Shown here piece by piece: positions 1 through 12,100 of a stretch of 64,000 nucleotides of DNA; position 1 is the first letter of the stretch, and every line of letters begins with the position of its first letter. Made by a program: the position numbers and the translations under genes. A model generated the notes under the pieces. It had not been told where the DNA came from and made no database searches. It worked only from the letters and a program-made list of their open reading frames with translations. Source of the DNA: Penium margaritaceum (taxonomy: Eukaryota; Streptophyta; Zygnematophyceae; Desmidiales; Peniaceae); NCBI GenBank assembly GCA_023375785.1, contig SZWC01006944.1, positions 69,257 through 133,256 on the forward strand, in the 5' to 3' direction.

Positions 1-680
1 TAAGTGTGTGTAAGTGCGTGTAAGTGCGTGTAAGTGCGTGTAAGTGCATGTAAGTGGGGGTAAGTACATGTAAATCCGTGTAGGTACGTATAAGAACGTG
101 TAAGTACATGCAAGTGCGTGTAAGTACGTGTAACTGCGTGTAAATGCGTGTAAGTACGTGTAAGTGCTTGTAAGTACGTATAAGTGCGTATAAGTGCATG
201 TTACTGCGTGTAAGTGCGTGTAAGTACGTGTAAGTGCGTGTAAGTGTGTGTACGTGCGTGTAAGTATGTGTAAATACGTGTAAGTGCGTGTAAGTGCATG
301 TACGTGCATGTAATTGCGTGTAATTGCGTGTAAGTGCATAGAAGTGTGTGTAAGTCCGTGCAAGCACGTGTAACTGTTTGTACGTATGTGTAAGTGCGTG
401 TAAGTGTGTATATGTGTGTGTTAGTGCGTGTAAGTGTGTGTAAGTACTTGTAAGTGCGTGTAAGTGCATGTAAGTGCGTGTAAGTGCGTGTAAGTACATA
501 TAAGTGTGTGTAAGTATGCGTAAGTACTTGCAAGTATGTGTAAGTACGTGTAAGTGTGTGTAAGTACATACAAGTGTGTGTAAGTACGTGTAAGTGCGTG
601 TAAGTACATGTAAGTGTGTGTAAGTGTGTGTAAGTATGGGTAAGTGCATGGAAGTGCGTGTACGTGTGGGTAAGTGAGGG

Positions 681-1440
681 TAAGTGCGTGTAAGTGCGTG
701 TAAGTGCGTGTAAGTGCGTGTAAGTACGTGTAAGTGCGTATAAGTACGTGTACGCGCAAATACGTGTGTGTAAGTATGTGTACGTGCGAATAAGTGAGTG
801 TAAGTTTGTGTACGTGCTTGTGAGTGTGTGTGAGTGCGTATGAGTGCGTGTAAGTACGTGTAAGTGCATGTAAGTGTGTATAAGTGCGTGTAAGTGCATT
901 CAAGTGTGTGTAAGTACGCGTAAGTACATGCAAGTGTGTGTAAGTGCCTGTAAGTGCGTGTAAGTGTGTGTAAGTACGTGTAAGTGCGTGTAAGTGCGTG
1001 TACGTGCGGGTAAGTGCGGGTAAATGCGTGTAAGTATGTGTAATTGCATGTAAGTGCGTGTAAGTGCGTGTAAGTGCGTGTAAGTGCGTGTAAGTACGTG
1101 TAAGTGCGTATAAGTACGTGTACGCGCAAATACGTGTGTGTAAGTACGTGTACGTGCGAATAAGTGAGTGTAAGTTTGTGTACGTGCTTGTGAGTGTGTG
1201 TGAGTGCGTATGAGTGCGTGTAAGTACGTGTAAGTGCATGTAAGTGTGTATAAGTGCGTGTAAGTGCATTCAAGTGTGTGTAAGTACGCGTAAGTACATG
1301 CAAGTGTGTGTAAGTGCCTGTAAGTGCGTGTAAGTGTGTGTAAGTACGTGTAAGTGCGTGTGAATGCGTGTACGTGCGGGTAAGTGCGGGTAAATGCGTG
1401 TAAGTATGTGTAATTGCATGTAAGTGCGTGTAAGTGCGTG
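681..1440. repeat. 370-bp tandem duplication within array 1
   Basis: Positions 681-1050 and 1051-1420 match at an offset of exactly 370 bp, and the match runs on to about 1440. Shared rare units prove the relationship: TACGCGCAAA at 751 and 1121, TACGTGCGAA at 781 and 1151, TAAGTGCATT at 891 and 1261, and TACGTGCGGG at 1001 and 1371. Only about three base differences are visible, so the duplication is young. A third copy of the same unit opens the segment just right of the first gap, with TACGCGCAAA at 16509. Confidence 0.93.
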
Positions 1441-3190
1441 TAAGTGTGTAAAAGTGTGTATAAGTGCGTATAAGTGTGTGTAAGTATGCGCAAGTTCATG
1501 TAAGTGCGTGTAACTGCATGTAAGTGCATGTAAGTATGTGTAAGTACGTGTGTGTACGTGTAAGTGCGTGTCAGTGCGCGTAAGTGCGTGTAAGTGCGTG
1601 TAAGTGGGGGTAAGTATGTATAAGTCCGTGTAAGTGCGTGTACGTGTGGTTAAGTACGTGCAAGTACGTGTAAGTGTGTGTAAGTGTGTGTAAGTGCGTG
1701 TAAGTGCGTGTAAGTGCATGTAAGTACGTGTAAGTGTGTAGAAGTGCGTATAAGTGTGTGGAAGTGTGTGTAAGCACGTGTAAGTACGTGTAAGTATAGG
1801 TAACTGTGTGTAAGAACGTGTAAGTGTGTGTAAGTGTGTGTAAGCACGTGTAAGTGTGTGTAAGTGCGTGTAAGTGTGTGTAAGTGTGTGTAAGCACGTG
1901 TAAGTGTGTGTAAGTGCGTGTAAGTGTGTGTAAGTACGTGTGAGTACGTATAAGTACGTATAAGTACGTGTAAGTACGTGTAAGTGTGAGTAAGTGTGTG
2001 TAAGTGCGCGTACCTGCGTGTAACTGCGTGTAGGTACGTGTAACTGCGTGTAAGTGCGTATAAGTGTGTGTAAGTGCATGTAACTACGTGTAAGTGTGTG
2101 TAAGTACATGTAAGTGCGTGTAAGTGTGTGTAAGTACGTATAAGTACGTGTAAGTACGTGTAAGTGCGTGTAAGTGCATGTAAGTGCATGTAACTGAGTG
2201 TAAGTACGTGCAATTGCGTAGAAGTGCGTGTAAGTACGTGCAACTACGTGTAACTGCGTGTAAGTACGTGTAAGTACGTGTAAGTGCGTATAAGTGTGTA
2301 TAAGTGCGTATAAGTGTGTGTAAGTGCTTGTAAGTGTGTGTAAGTGCATGTAAGTGCATGTAAGTGTGTGTAAGTACATATAAGTGTGTGTAAGTATGCG
2401 CACGTGTGTGTAAGTATGTGTAAGTGTGTGTAAGTGTGTGTAAGTATGTGTAAGTGTGTGTAAGTGTGTTTAAATATGTGTAAGTGTGTGTAAGTGTGTG
2501 TAAGTGTGTGTACTTGTGTGTAAGTGTGTGTAAGTAGGTGTAAGTATGGATAATTGCACGGAAGTGCGTGTACATGCGGGTAAGTCAAGGTAAGTGCGTG
2601 TAAGTACGTGTAAGTGCGTGTAAGTGCATGTAAGTTCGTGTAAGTGCGTGTAAGTACGTGTAAGTGCGTGTATGTGTGTGTAAGTGTGGATAAGTGCGTG
2701 TAAGTGTGTGTAAGTGTGTGTACGTATAGGTAAGTGCGTGTAAGTTTGTGTCAGTGCGTGCGAGTGCGTGTGAGTACATGCGAGTGTATGTGAGTGCGTG
2801 TAAGTACGTGTAAGTGCGTGTAAGTGTGTGTAAGTGTGTGTAAGTGCGTGTAAGTGCATGTAAGTACGTGTAAGTGTGTGTAAGTGCGTGTAAGTGCGTG
2901 GAAGTACGTGTAAGTATGTGTAAGTGTGTGTAAGTGTGTGTAAGTGCGTGTAAGTGCATGTAAGTACGTGTAAGTGTGTGTAAGTGCGTGTAAGTGCATG
3001 TATGTATGTGTAAGTGTACATATGTGTGTGCAAGTGTGTGTAAGTGCGAGTAAGTACGTGTAAGTGCATGTAAGTGCGTGTAAGTGCGTGTAAGTGTGTG
3101 TAAGTGTGTGTAAGTGTGTGTAAGCACGTGTAAGTGTGTGTAAGTGCATGTAAGTGTTTTTAAGTGCGTGTAAGTGTGTGTAAGTATGTG
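1041..3190. repeat. Segmental copy C, left member (partner 16438-18320)
   Basis: This 2.1-kb stretch recurs about 15.2 kb to the right. Shared rare units include the doubled TGTGTACGTG at 1551 and 16939, TAAGTGGGGG at 1601 and 16989, TACCTGCGTG at 2011 and 17209, and TAAGTAGGTG at 2531 and 17699. The offset falls from 15388 to 15198 between 1.6 and 2.0 kb, which is a 190-bp block present here and absent from the partner. It then moves to 15168 and 15208. All of these steps are whole numbers of 10-bp units. The pair is older than the 370-bp duplication because scattered substitutions have accumulated. Confidence 0.9.
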
Positions 3191-4220
3191 TAAGTGCGTG
3201 TAAGTGCGTGTAAGTACGTGTAAGTACGTGTAAGTGCGTGTAAGTGCGTGTAAGTACGTGTAAGTACGTGTAAGTGCGTGTAAGTGCGTGTAAGTACGTG
3301 TAAGTACGTGTAAGTGCGTGTAAGTGCGTGTAAGTACGTGTAAGTACGTGTAAGTGCGTGTAAGTGCGTGTAAGTACGTGTAAGTACGTGTAAGTGCGTG
3401 TAAGTGCGTGTAAGTACGTGTAAGTACGTGTAAGTGCGTGTAAGTGCGTGTAAGTACGTGTAAGTACGTGTAAGTGCGTGTAAGTGCGTGTAAGTACGTG
3501 TAAGTACGTGTAAGTGCGTGTAAGTGCGTGTAAGTACGTGTAAGTACGTGTAAGTGCGTGTAAGTGCGTGTAAGTACGTGTAAGTACGTGTAAGTGCGTG
3601 TAAGTGCGTGTAAGTACGTGTAAGTACGTGTAAGTGCGTGTAAGTGCGTGTAAGTACGTGTAAGTACGTGTAAGTGCGTGTAAGTGCGTGTAAGTACGTG
3701 TAAGTACGTGTAAGTGCGTGTAAGTGCGTGTAAGTACGTGTAAGTACGTGTAAGTGCGTGTAAGTGCGTGTAAGTACGTGTAAGTACGTGTAAGTGCGTG
3801 TAAGTGCGTGTAAGTACGTGTAAGTACGTGTAAGTGCGTGTAAGTGCGTGTAAGTACGTGTAAGTACGTGTAAGTGCGTGTAAGTGCGTGTAAGTACGTG
3901 TAAGTACGTGTAAGTGCGTGTAAGTGCGTGTAAGTACGTGTAAGTACGTGTAAGTGCGTGTAAGTGCGTGTAAGTACGTGTAAGTACGTGTAAGTGCGTG
4001 TAAGTGCGTGTAAGTACGTGTAAGTACGTGTAAGTGCGTGTAAGTGCGTGTAAGTACGTGTAAGTACGTGTAAGTGCGTGTAAGTGCGTGTAAGTACGTG
4101 TAAGTACGTGTAAGTGCGTGTAAGTGCGTGTAAGTACGTGTAAGTACGTGTAAGTGCGTGTAAGTGCGTGTAAGTACGTGTAAGTACGTGTAAGTGCGTG
4201 TAAGTGCGTGTAAGTACGTG
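3191..4220. repeat. Perfect 40-bp higher-order repeat, about 25.75 copies
   Basis: Four 10-bp units alternate as two TAAGTGCGTG followed by two TAAGTACGTG. The 40-bp block repeats without a single visible difference for 1,030 bp. The flanks, starting TAAGTATGTG at 3181 and TAAGTGCGTA at 4221, return at once to the usual mixed units. Perfect identity inside otherwise degenerate DNA means very recent amplification by unequal exchange or replication slippage. The true copy number in the genome may differ from that assembled. The long - strand frames crossing this block are open only because the unit lacks a stop. Confidence 0.98.
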
Positions 4221-7200
4221 TAAGTGCGTATAAGTGCGTGTAAGTGGGGGTAAGTACATGTAAATCCGCGTAAGTGCGTGTATGTGTGGTTACGTGTGTG
4301 CAAGTGCGTGTAAGTGTGTGTAAGTGTGTGTAAGTTCGTGTAAGTGCGTGTAAGTATGTGTAAGTATGTGTAGGTGTGTATAACTGCGTATAAGTACGTG
4401 TAAGTGTGTGTAAGTGTGTGTAAGCACGTGTAAGTGTGTGTAAGTGCATGTAAGTTCGTGTACGTATGTGTAAGTACGTGTAAGTACGTATAAGTACGTG
4501 TAAGTACATACAAGTATGTATAAGTGCGTGTAAGTGCGTGTAACTGCGTGTAAGTACATGTAAGTGTAAGTGCGTATAAGTGCATGTAAGTGCATGTAAC
4601 TGCGTATAAGTGCGTGTAAGTACGTGTAAGTGTGTGTAAGTATGTGTAAGTACGTGTAAGTGCGTGTAAGTGCATATAACTGCGTGTAAGTACGTGTAAG
4701 TGCATAGAAGTGCGTGTAAGTGCGTCCAAGTGTGTGTAACTGCGTGTAACTGCGTGTAACTGTGTGTAAGTGTGTATAAGTGTATGTAAGAGTGTGTTAG
4801 TATGTATAAGTGCGTGTAAGTGTGTGTAAGTGTGTGTAAGTGCGTGTAAGTACAGGTAAGTGTGTGGAAGTATGTGTACGTGCGGGTAATCGAGGGTAAG
4901 TGCGTGTAAGTGTGTGTAAGTGCGTGTACGTGCGTGTAAGTGCATGTAAGTGCGTGTAAGTATGTGTAAGTGCGTGTAAGTGCGTATAAGTGTAGGTAAA
5001 TGCGTGTAAGTGCGTGTAAGTGCGTGTACGTGTGGGTAAGTGCGTGTAATTTTGTGTAAGTGCGTGTGAGTATGTGTGAGTGCGTGTGAGTGTTTGTGAG
5101 TGCGTGTAAGTGTGTGTAAGTGCGTGTAAGTACGTGTAAGTGCATGTAAGTGCGTGTAAGTATGTGTGAGTGCGTGTAAGTGTGTGTATGTTTGTGTAAG
5201 TGTGTGTAAGTGCGTGTAAGTGTGGGTAAGTATGTGTAAGTATGTGTAAGTGTGTGTAAGTGCGTATAAGTGCGTTTAAGTGTGTGTAAGTTTGTGTAAG
5301 TACGTGGAAGTAGGTGTGAGTACGTATGGGTGCGTGTAAGTGTGTGTAAGTACGTGTAAGTGCGTGTAAGTGCGTGTAAGTGTGTGTAAGTGCATGTAAG
5401 TGCATGTAAGTATGTGTAAGTGTGCATAAGTGCGTGCAAGTGTGTTTCAATACGTGTAAGTGTGTGTAAGTGCATGTAAGTGTGTATAAGTATGTGTAAG
5501 TGCGTGTAAGTACGGATGAGTACATGTTAGTGCGTGTACGTGCGTTTAAGTGCAGATAAATGCGTGTTAGTCTGTGTAATTGTGTGTAAGTGTGTGTAAG
5601 TGCGTATAAGTGCGTGTAACTGCGTGTAAGTGTGCATAAGTGCGTAAAAGTGTGTGTAAGTACGCGTAAGTACATGTAAGTGCATGTAACTGCGTCTAAG
5701 TGCGTGTAAGTGCGTGTAAGGGCGTGTAAGTGCGTGTAAGTACGTGTAAATTCGTGTAAGTGTGGGTAAGTACGTGTAAGTCCGTGTAAGTGCGTGTACG
5801 TGTGGCTAAGTACGTGTAAGTGCGTGTAAGTGTGTATAAGTGTGTGTAAGTGTGTGTAAGTGCGTGTAAGTCCGTGTAAGTACGTGTAAGTGTGCATAAG
5901 TGCGTGTAAGTACGTGTAAGTACGTGTAAGTACGTATAAGTACGTGTATGTGTGTGTAACTGCGTGTAAGTATGTGTAAGTGCGTGTAAGTGCGTGTAAG
6001 CGCGTGTAAGTGTGTGTAAGTGCATGTAAGTGCGTGTAAGTACATGTAATTATGTGTAAGTACGTGTAAGTACGTGCAAGTACGTATAAGTGCATGTAAC
6101 TACTTGTAACTGTGTGTAAGTACGTGTAAGTACGTGTAAGTGTGTGAAGTGCGTATAAGTGCATGAAACTACGTGTAAGTATGTGTAAGTACGTGTAAGT
6201 GCGTGTAAGTGTGTGCAAATGGGGGTACGTGTGTGTAAGTACGTGTAAGTGCGTATAAGTGCATGTAAGTGCATGTGACTGCGTGTAAGTGCGTAGAAGT
6301 GCGTGTAAGTGCGTGCAAGTGCGTGTAACCGTGTGTAACTATTTGTAAGTGCATGTAAGTGTGTATAAGTGTGTGTAAGTGCGTGTAATTGTGTGTAAGT
6401 GCTTGTAAGTACGTGTAAGTACGTGTATGCACATGTAATTGTGTGTAACTGCATGTAAGTACGTGTAACTGCGTGTAAGTGTGTGTAAGTGCGTGTAAGT
6501 GCGTGTAAGTACAATTGACTGCGTGTAGGTACGTGTAAGAGCGTATAAGTATGTGTAAGTGTGTGCAAGTGCGTCTAAGTGCGTGTAAGTACGTGTAAGT
6601 GCGTGTAAGTGCATGTAGGTATGTGTAAGTACGTGTAAGTATGTGTAAGTGCGTGTAAGTGTGTGTAAGTGCGTGTAAGTGCATGTAAGTGTGTTTAAGT
6701 ATATGTAAGTGCATGTAAGTGTGTGTAAGAGCGTGTAAGTGCGTGTAAGTGCGTGTAAGTATGTGCAAGTGCGTGTAAGTACGTGTAAGTGCGTGTAACT
6801 ATGTGTAAGTGTGTGTAAGTGTGTGTAAGTGCGTGTAAGTACTTGTAAGTGCATGTCAGTACGTGGAAGTGCGTGTAAGTATGTATAACTGCGTGTAACT
6901 GTGTATAACTGCGTGTACGTGTGTGTAAGTGCGTATAAGAGCGTATAACTGCGTGTAAGTACGTGTCAGTGCGTGTAAGTGCGTGTATGTGTGTGTAAGT
7001 ACGTGTAAGTATTTGTAAGTACGTGTAAGTTCGTGTAAGTGCGTGTAAGTGCGTGTAAGTGTGTGTAAGTACAATTAACTGCGTGTAAGTGCGTGTAAGT
7101 GCATATAAGTGCGTGTAAGTGCATGTAAGCGTGTGCAAGTACGTGTAAGTGCATGTAAGTATGTGTAAGTGCGTGTAAGTGTGTGTACGTGCATGTTAGT

Positions 7201-7640
7201 ACCTGTAAGTGCGTGTAAGTGCATGTAAGTGCGTGTAAGTGCGTGTAAATGCGGGTAAGTGCGTGTAAGTGCGTGTAAGTGCATAAGTGCGTGTAAGTGC
7301 GTGTAAGTGCGTATAACTGCATGTAAGTGTGTGTAAGTGCATGTAAGTGCGTGTAAGCACGTGTAAGTGCGTATAAGTACGTCAAAGTGTGTGTAAGTAT
7401 GTGAAAGTGCATGTAACTGTGTATACGTGCATGTAAAAGTGTGTAAGTGCGTGTAAGTACGTATAAATATGTGTAAGTACGTGTAAGTACGTGTAATTGT
7501 GTGTAAGTGGATGTAAGTGCATGTAAGTTCTTGTAAGTGCGTTTAAGTGTGTGTAAGTGCGTGTAAGTGCGTGTAAGTATGTATAAATGTACGCAAGTGC
7601 GTGTAAGTGCATATAAGTGTGTGTAAGTGCATATAAGTGT
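4221..7640. repeat. Degenerate 10-bp array without a clear higher-order unit
   Basis: Only mixed variants of the 10-bp unit are present. I see no long internal duplication here. Phase breaks occur at 4561-4566 (6 bp), 6147-6155 (9 bp) and 7276-7283 (8 bp). Two diverged landmark units resembling AATTAACT lie near 6513 (AATTGACT) and 7073. No gene, RNA or mobile element is visible. Confidence 0.8.
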
Positions 7641-9170
7641 GTGTAAATACATGTAAGTACATGTAAGTGTCTGTTAGTACGTGTAAGTGCGTGTAAGTGC
7701 GTGTAAGTATGTGTAAGTGCGTTTAAGTGCGTGCAAGTGCGTGTAAGTGCGTGTAAGTGTGTGTAAGTGCGTATAAGTGCGTGTAAGTACGTGTAAGTAC
7801 GTGTAAGTGTGTGTAAGTGTGTGTAAGTGCGTGTAAGTCTACCTAAGTGCATGTATGTGCGTGTAAGTACGTGTAACTGTGTGTAAGTGCGTGTAATTGT
7901 GTGTAAGTGCATGTAAATGCGTGTAAGTATGTGTAAGTGCGTATAAGTGCGTATAACTGCGTGTAATTGCGTGTAAGTGTGTAGAAGTGCGTGCAAGTGT
8001 GTGTAAGTATATGTAACTGCATGTAACTACGTATAACTGCGTGTAAGTGCGTAGAAATAAGTGTAAGTGTGTGTAAGTATGTGTAAGTGCATGTAAGTAC
8101 GTGTAAGTGTGTGTAAGTGCGTGTAAGTGCGTATAAGTGCGTATAAGTGCGTGTAAGTGTGTGTAAGCACGTGTAAGTGCGTAAAAGTACGTGTAAGTGT
8201 GTGTAAGTGCATGTAAGTGTGTGTAAGTGCGAGTAAGTGTGTGTAAGTGCGTATTCGTGCGTATAAGTGCGTTTAAGTATTTGTAAGTGCGTGTAAGTGT
8301 GTGTAAGGACGTATAAGTGTGTGTAACTACGTGCAAGTGTGTGTAAGTGCATGTTAGTGTGTGTAAGTGTGTGTAAGTGCATGTAAATGCATCTAAGTAC
8401 GTGTAAGTATGTATAAGTACGTGTAAGTACGTGTAAGTGCGTGTGACTGTGTGTAATTGTGTGTGCATGCGTGTAAGTGCGTGTAAGTGTGTATAAGTAC
8501 GTGTAAGTGCATGTAATTGTGTGTAAGTGTGTGTAAGTGCGTGTACGTATGTGTAATTGTGTAAAAGTATGTATAAGTGTGTGTAAGTACGTATAAGTGC
8601 ATATTAGTACGTGTAAGTGCGTGTAAGTACGTGTAAGTACATGTGAATGCGTGTAAGTGCATATAAGTGGGTATAAGTGCATATAAGTGCATGTAAGTGT
8701 GTGTAATTACGCGTAAGTGCATCTAAGTGCATGTAAGTATGTGTAAGTGCGTATAAGTGTGTGTACGTACGTGTAAGTACATATAAGTGCGTGTAAGTAC
8801 GTGTAAGTACGTGAAAGTACGTGTAAGTACGTGTAAGTGTGTGTATGTGCGTGTAAGAGCGTTTTAGTGTGTGTAAGTGTATGTAAGTACGTGTAAGTGT
8901 GCGTAACTATGTGTAAGTGCGTGTAAGTGTGTGTAAGTACGTGTAAGTGTGTGTAAGTGTATGTAAGTGCTTGTTAGTGTGTGTAAGTATGTGTTAGTGC
9001 GTGTTAGTGCGTGCAACTGCGTGTAAGTGCGTGTAACTGCGTGTAAGTGCGTGTAACTGCGTGTAAGTGCGTGTAAGTGCATTTAAGTACGTGGAAATAC
9101 GTGTAAGTGTGTGAGAGTACGTGTAAGTACGTGTTAGTACATGTATGTGTTTGTAAGTGCGTGTAAGTGT
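7640..9170. repeat. Segmental copy B, left member (partner 19165-20640)
   Basis: The match to the right-hand partner holds a constant offset of 11,525 bp from about 7640 to past 8870. Anchors are ACCTAAGTGC at 7841 and 19366, and the rare GTTTTAGTG at 8861 and 20386. Near 9131 the offset is 11,475, so the partner has lost five 10-bp units. Substitutions are scattered along the pair, so it is not a fresh copy. Confidence 0.9.
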
Positions 9171-12100
9171 GTATAAGTTTGTGTAAGTGTGTGTAAGTGC
9201 AATTAACTGCATGTAAGTGCGGGTAAGTATGTGTAAGTGTGTGTGTGTGTGTTTAAGTGTGTGTAAGTTTGTGCAAGTGCGTGTAAGTGCATGTAAGTGT
9301 GTGTAAGTACGTATAAGTGTGTGTAAGTATGTGTAAGTGTAAGTACGTGTAAGTGCATGTAAGTGCGTGTAAGTGCACGTAAGTGCGTGTAAGTACGTGT
9401 AAGTGTGTGTTAGTACGTGTAAGTACGTGTACATGCATGTAAGTGAGTGTAAATACGTTTAAGTGTAGATAAGTGCGTATGAGTGTGTGTAAGTGTGTGT
9501 AAATGCGTGTTAGTATGTATAAGTATGTGTAGGTGCATACAAGTCCGTGTAAGTGCGCGTAAGTGCATGTAATTGTGTGTAAGTGTGTGTAAGTGTGTGT
9601 AAGTGGGTGTAAGTACGTGTATGTGTATGTAAGTGCGTGTAAATGTGTGTAAGTATGTGTAAGTACGTGTAAGCATGTATTAGTGTGTGTAACTGCGTGT
9701 AAGTGCGTGTACGTGCGTATAAGTACGTGTAAATGCATGTAACTGTATGTAACTCTGTGTAAGTGTGTGTAAGTGTGTGTAAGTACGTGTAAGTGCACTT
9801 AACTGTGTGTAAGTGTGTGTAAGTGCATGTAAGTGCGTGTAAGTGCACGTAAGTGTGTACAAGTACGTGTAAGTGCATGTAAGTATGTGTAAGTACGTGT
9901 AAGTACGTGTTAGTGCGTGTAAGTGCATGTAAGTTCGTGTAAGTGCGTGTAAGTGTGTGTAAGTACGTGTAAGTGCGTGTAATGGTGTGTAAGTGCGAGT
10001 AAGTGCATGTAAGTACGTGTGAGTGCGTGCAAGTGCGTATAAGTGCGTGTAAGTACGTGTAAGTGTGTATAACTGCATGTAAGTACGTGTAAGTACATGT
10101 AAGTGTGTGTGAGTGCGTGCAAGTACGTGTAAGTGCGTGTAAGTGTGTGTAAGTACGTGTAAGTATGTGTAAGTATGTGCAAGTATGTGTAAGTGCCTGT
10201 AACTCCGTGTAAGTGGGTGTAAGTGCATGTAAGTTATTGTAAGTGCGTGTAAATGCGTGTAAGTATGTGTAAGTGCGTGTAAGTGTATGTAAGTGCGTGT
10301 AAGTGCATGTAAGTGCGTGTAAGTACGTGTAAGTACATGTAAGTATGTGTTAGCATGTGTAAGTATGTGTAAGTGCGTATAAGTATGAGTAAGTGCGTAC
10401 AAGTGCATGCAAGTGCGTGTAAGTGTATGTAAGTGTGTGCAAGTACACGTAAGTGCGTGTATGTGTGTGTAAGTATGTGTAACTTCGTGTAAGTCCATGT
10501 AATTGCGTGTAAGTGCATGTAAATGCGTGTAAGTACGTGTAAGTGTGTATAAACACGTGTAAGTGCGTGTAATTGCGTGCAAGTGTATAGAAGTGCGTGT
10601 AAGTGTGTGTAAGTATGTGTAACTACGTGTAACTACGCATAACTATGTGTAAGTACGTGTAAGTACGTGTAAGTGTGTGTAAGTGCGTGTAAGTGCATGT
10701 AAGTACGTGTAAGTGTGTGTAAGTGTGTGTAAGTTCGTGTAAGTGTGTATAAGTGCGTGTAAGTGTGTGTAAGTACGTGTAAGTATGTATAAGTACATGT
10801 AAGTGTGTGTAAGTACATGTAAGTGTGTGTCAGTGCGAGTAAGTACGTGTAAGTGCGTATTCATACGTATAAGTGCGTACAAGTACGTGTAAGTGTGTGT
10901 AAGTGTGTGTAAGGATGTGTAAGTGTGTGTAAGTGTGTGTACGTGTGTATGCATACGTGTAAGTGCGTGTAAGTGCCTGTAAGTATGTGTAACTGCGTGT
11001 AACTGCGTCTACGTGCGTGTAAGTGTGTGTAAGTGTGTATAAGTGCATGTAAGTGCATGTAACTGCATGTAAGTGCGTGTAAGTCTGTATAAGTGTGTGT
11101 AAGTATGTGTGAGTGCGTGTAAGTGCGTCTAAGTGTGTGTAAGTACGTATAAGTGCGTGTAAGTGCATGTAAGTATGTGTAATTGCGTATAAGTCTGTCT
11201 TTGTGTGTGTAAGTATATGTAAGTGCGTGTAAGTGTGTGTAAGTACGTGTAAGTGCATGTAGTTATGTGTAAGTACGTGTAAGTACGTGTAACTACGTGT
11301 AAGTGGGTATAAGTGCATGTACATGCGTGTATGTGTGTGTAAGTACGTGTAAGTGCGTGTAAGTGTGTGTAAGTGCTTGTAAGTGCGTGTAAGTATGTCT
11401 TAGTGCGTGTTAGTGCGTGTAACTACGTGTAAGTGCATGTAACTACTAGTAAGTACGTGTAAGTGCGTGTAAGTGCGTGTGAGTGCGTGTTAGTGCATGT
11501 AATTGTTTGTAAGTGCGTGTAAGTGTGTGTAAGTTCATGTTAGTGCGTGTAAGTGCAATCAACAGCGTGTAAGTGCGTGTAAGTGTGTGTAAATGCGTGT
11601 AAGTACATGTAAGTCCATATAAGTGTGTATAAGTGTGTGCAAGTGTGTGTTAGTGCGTGTAAGTGTGTAAAAGTGCGTGTAAGTGTGTATAAGTGTGTGT
11701 AAGTGTGTGTAAGTGCTTGTAAGTGCGTATAAGTGTGTATAATTGCATGTAAGTACGTGTAATTGCGTGTAAGTATATGTAACTGTGTGTAAGTGTGTGT
11801 AAGTGCGTATAAGTGCATGTAAGTATGTGTAAGTGTGTATAAGTACTTGTGAGTGCGTGTAAGTATGTGTAAGTGCGTGTAAGTGTGTGTAATTGCGTGT
11901 AAGAAATTGTAAGTGCGTGTAAGTACGTGTAATTGCGTGTAATTTTGTATAAGTGTGCGTAAGTGCATGTAAGTGCAATTAACTGCGTGTAAGTGCGTGT
12001 AAGTGCATGTAAGTGCGTGTAAGTACATGTAAGTGCGTGTAAGTGTGTGCAAGTGCGTGGAAGTATGTATAAGTGTGTATAAGTGTGTGTAAGTATGTGC

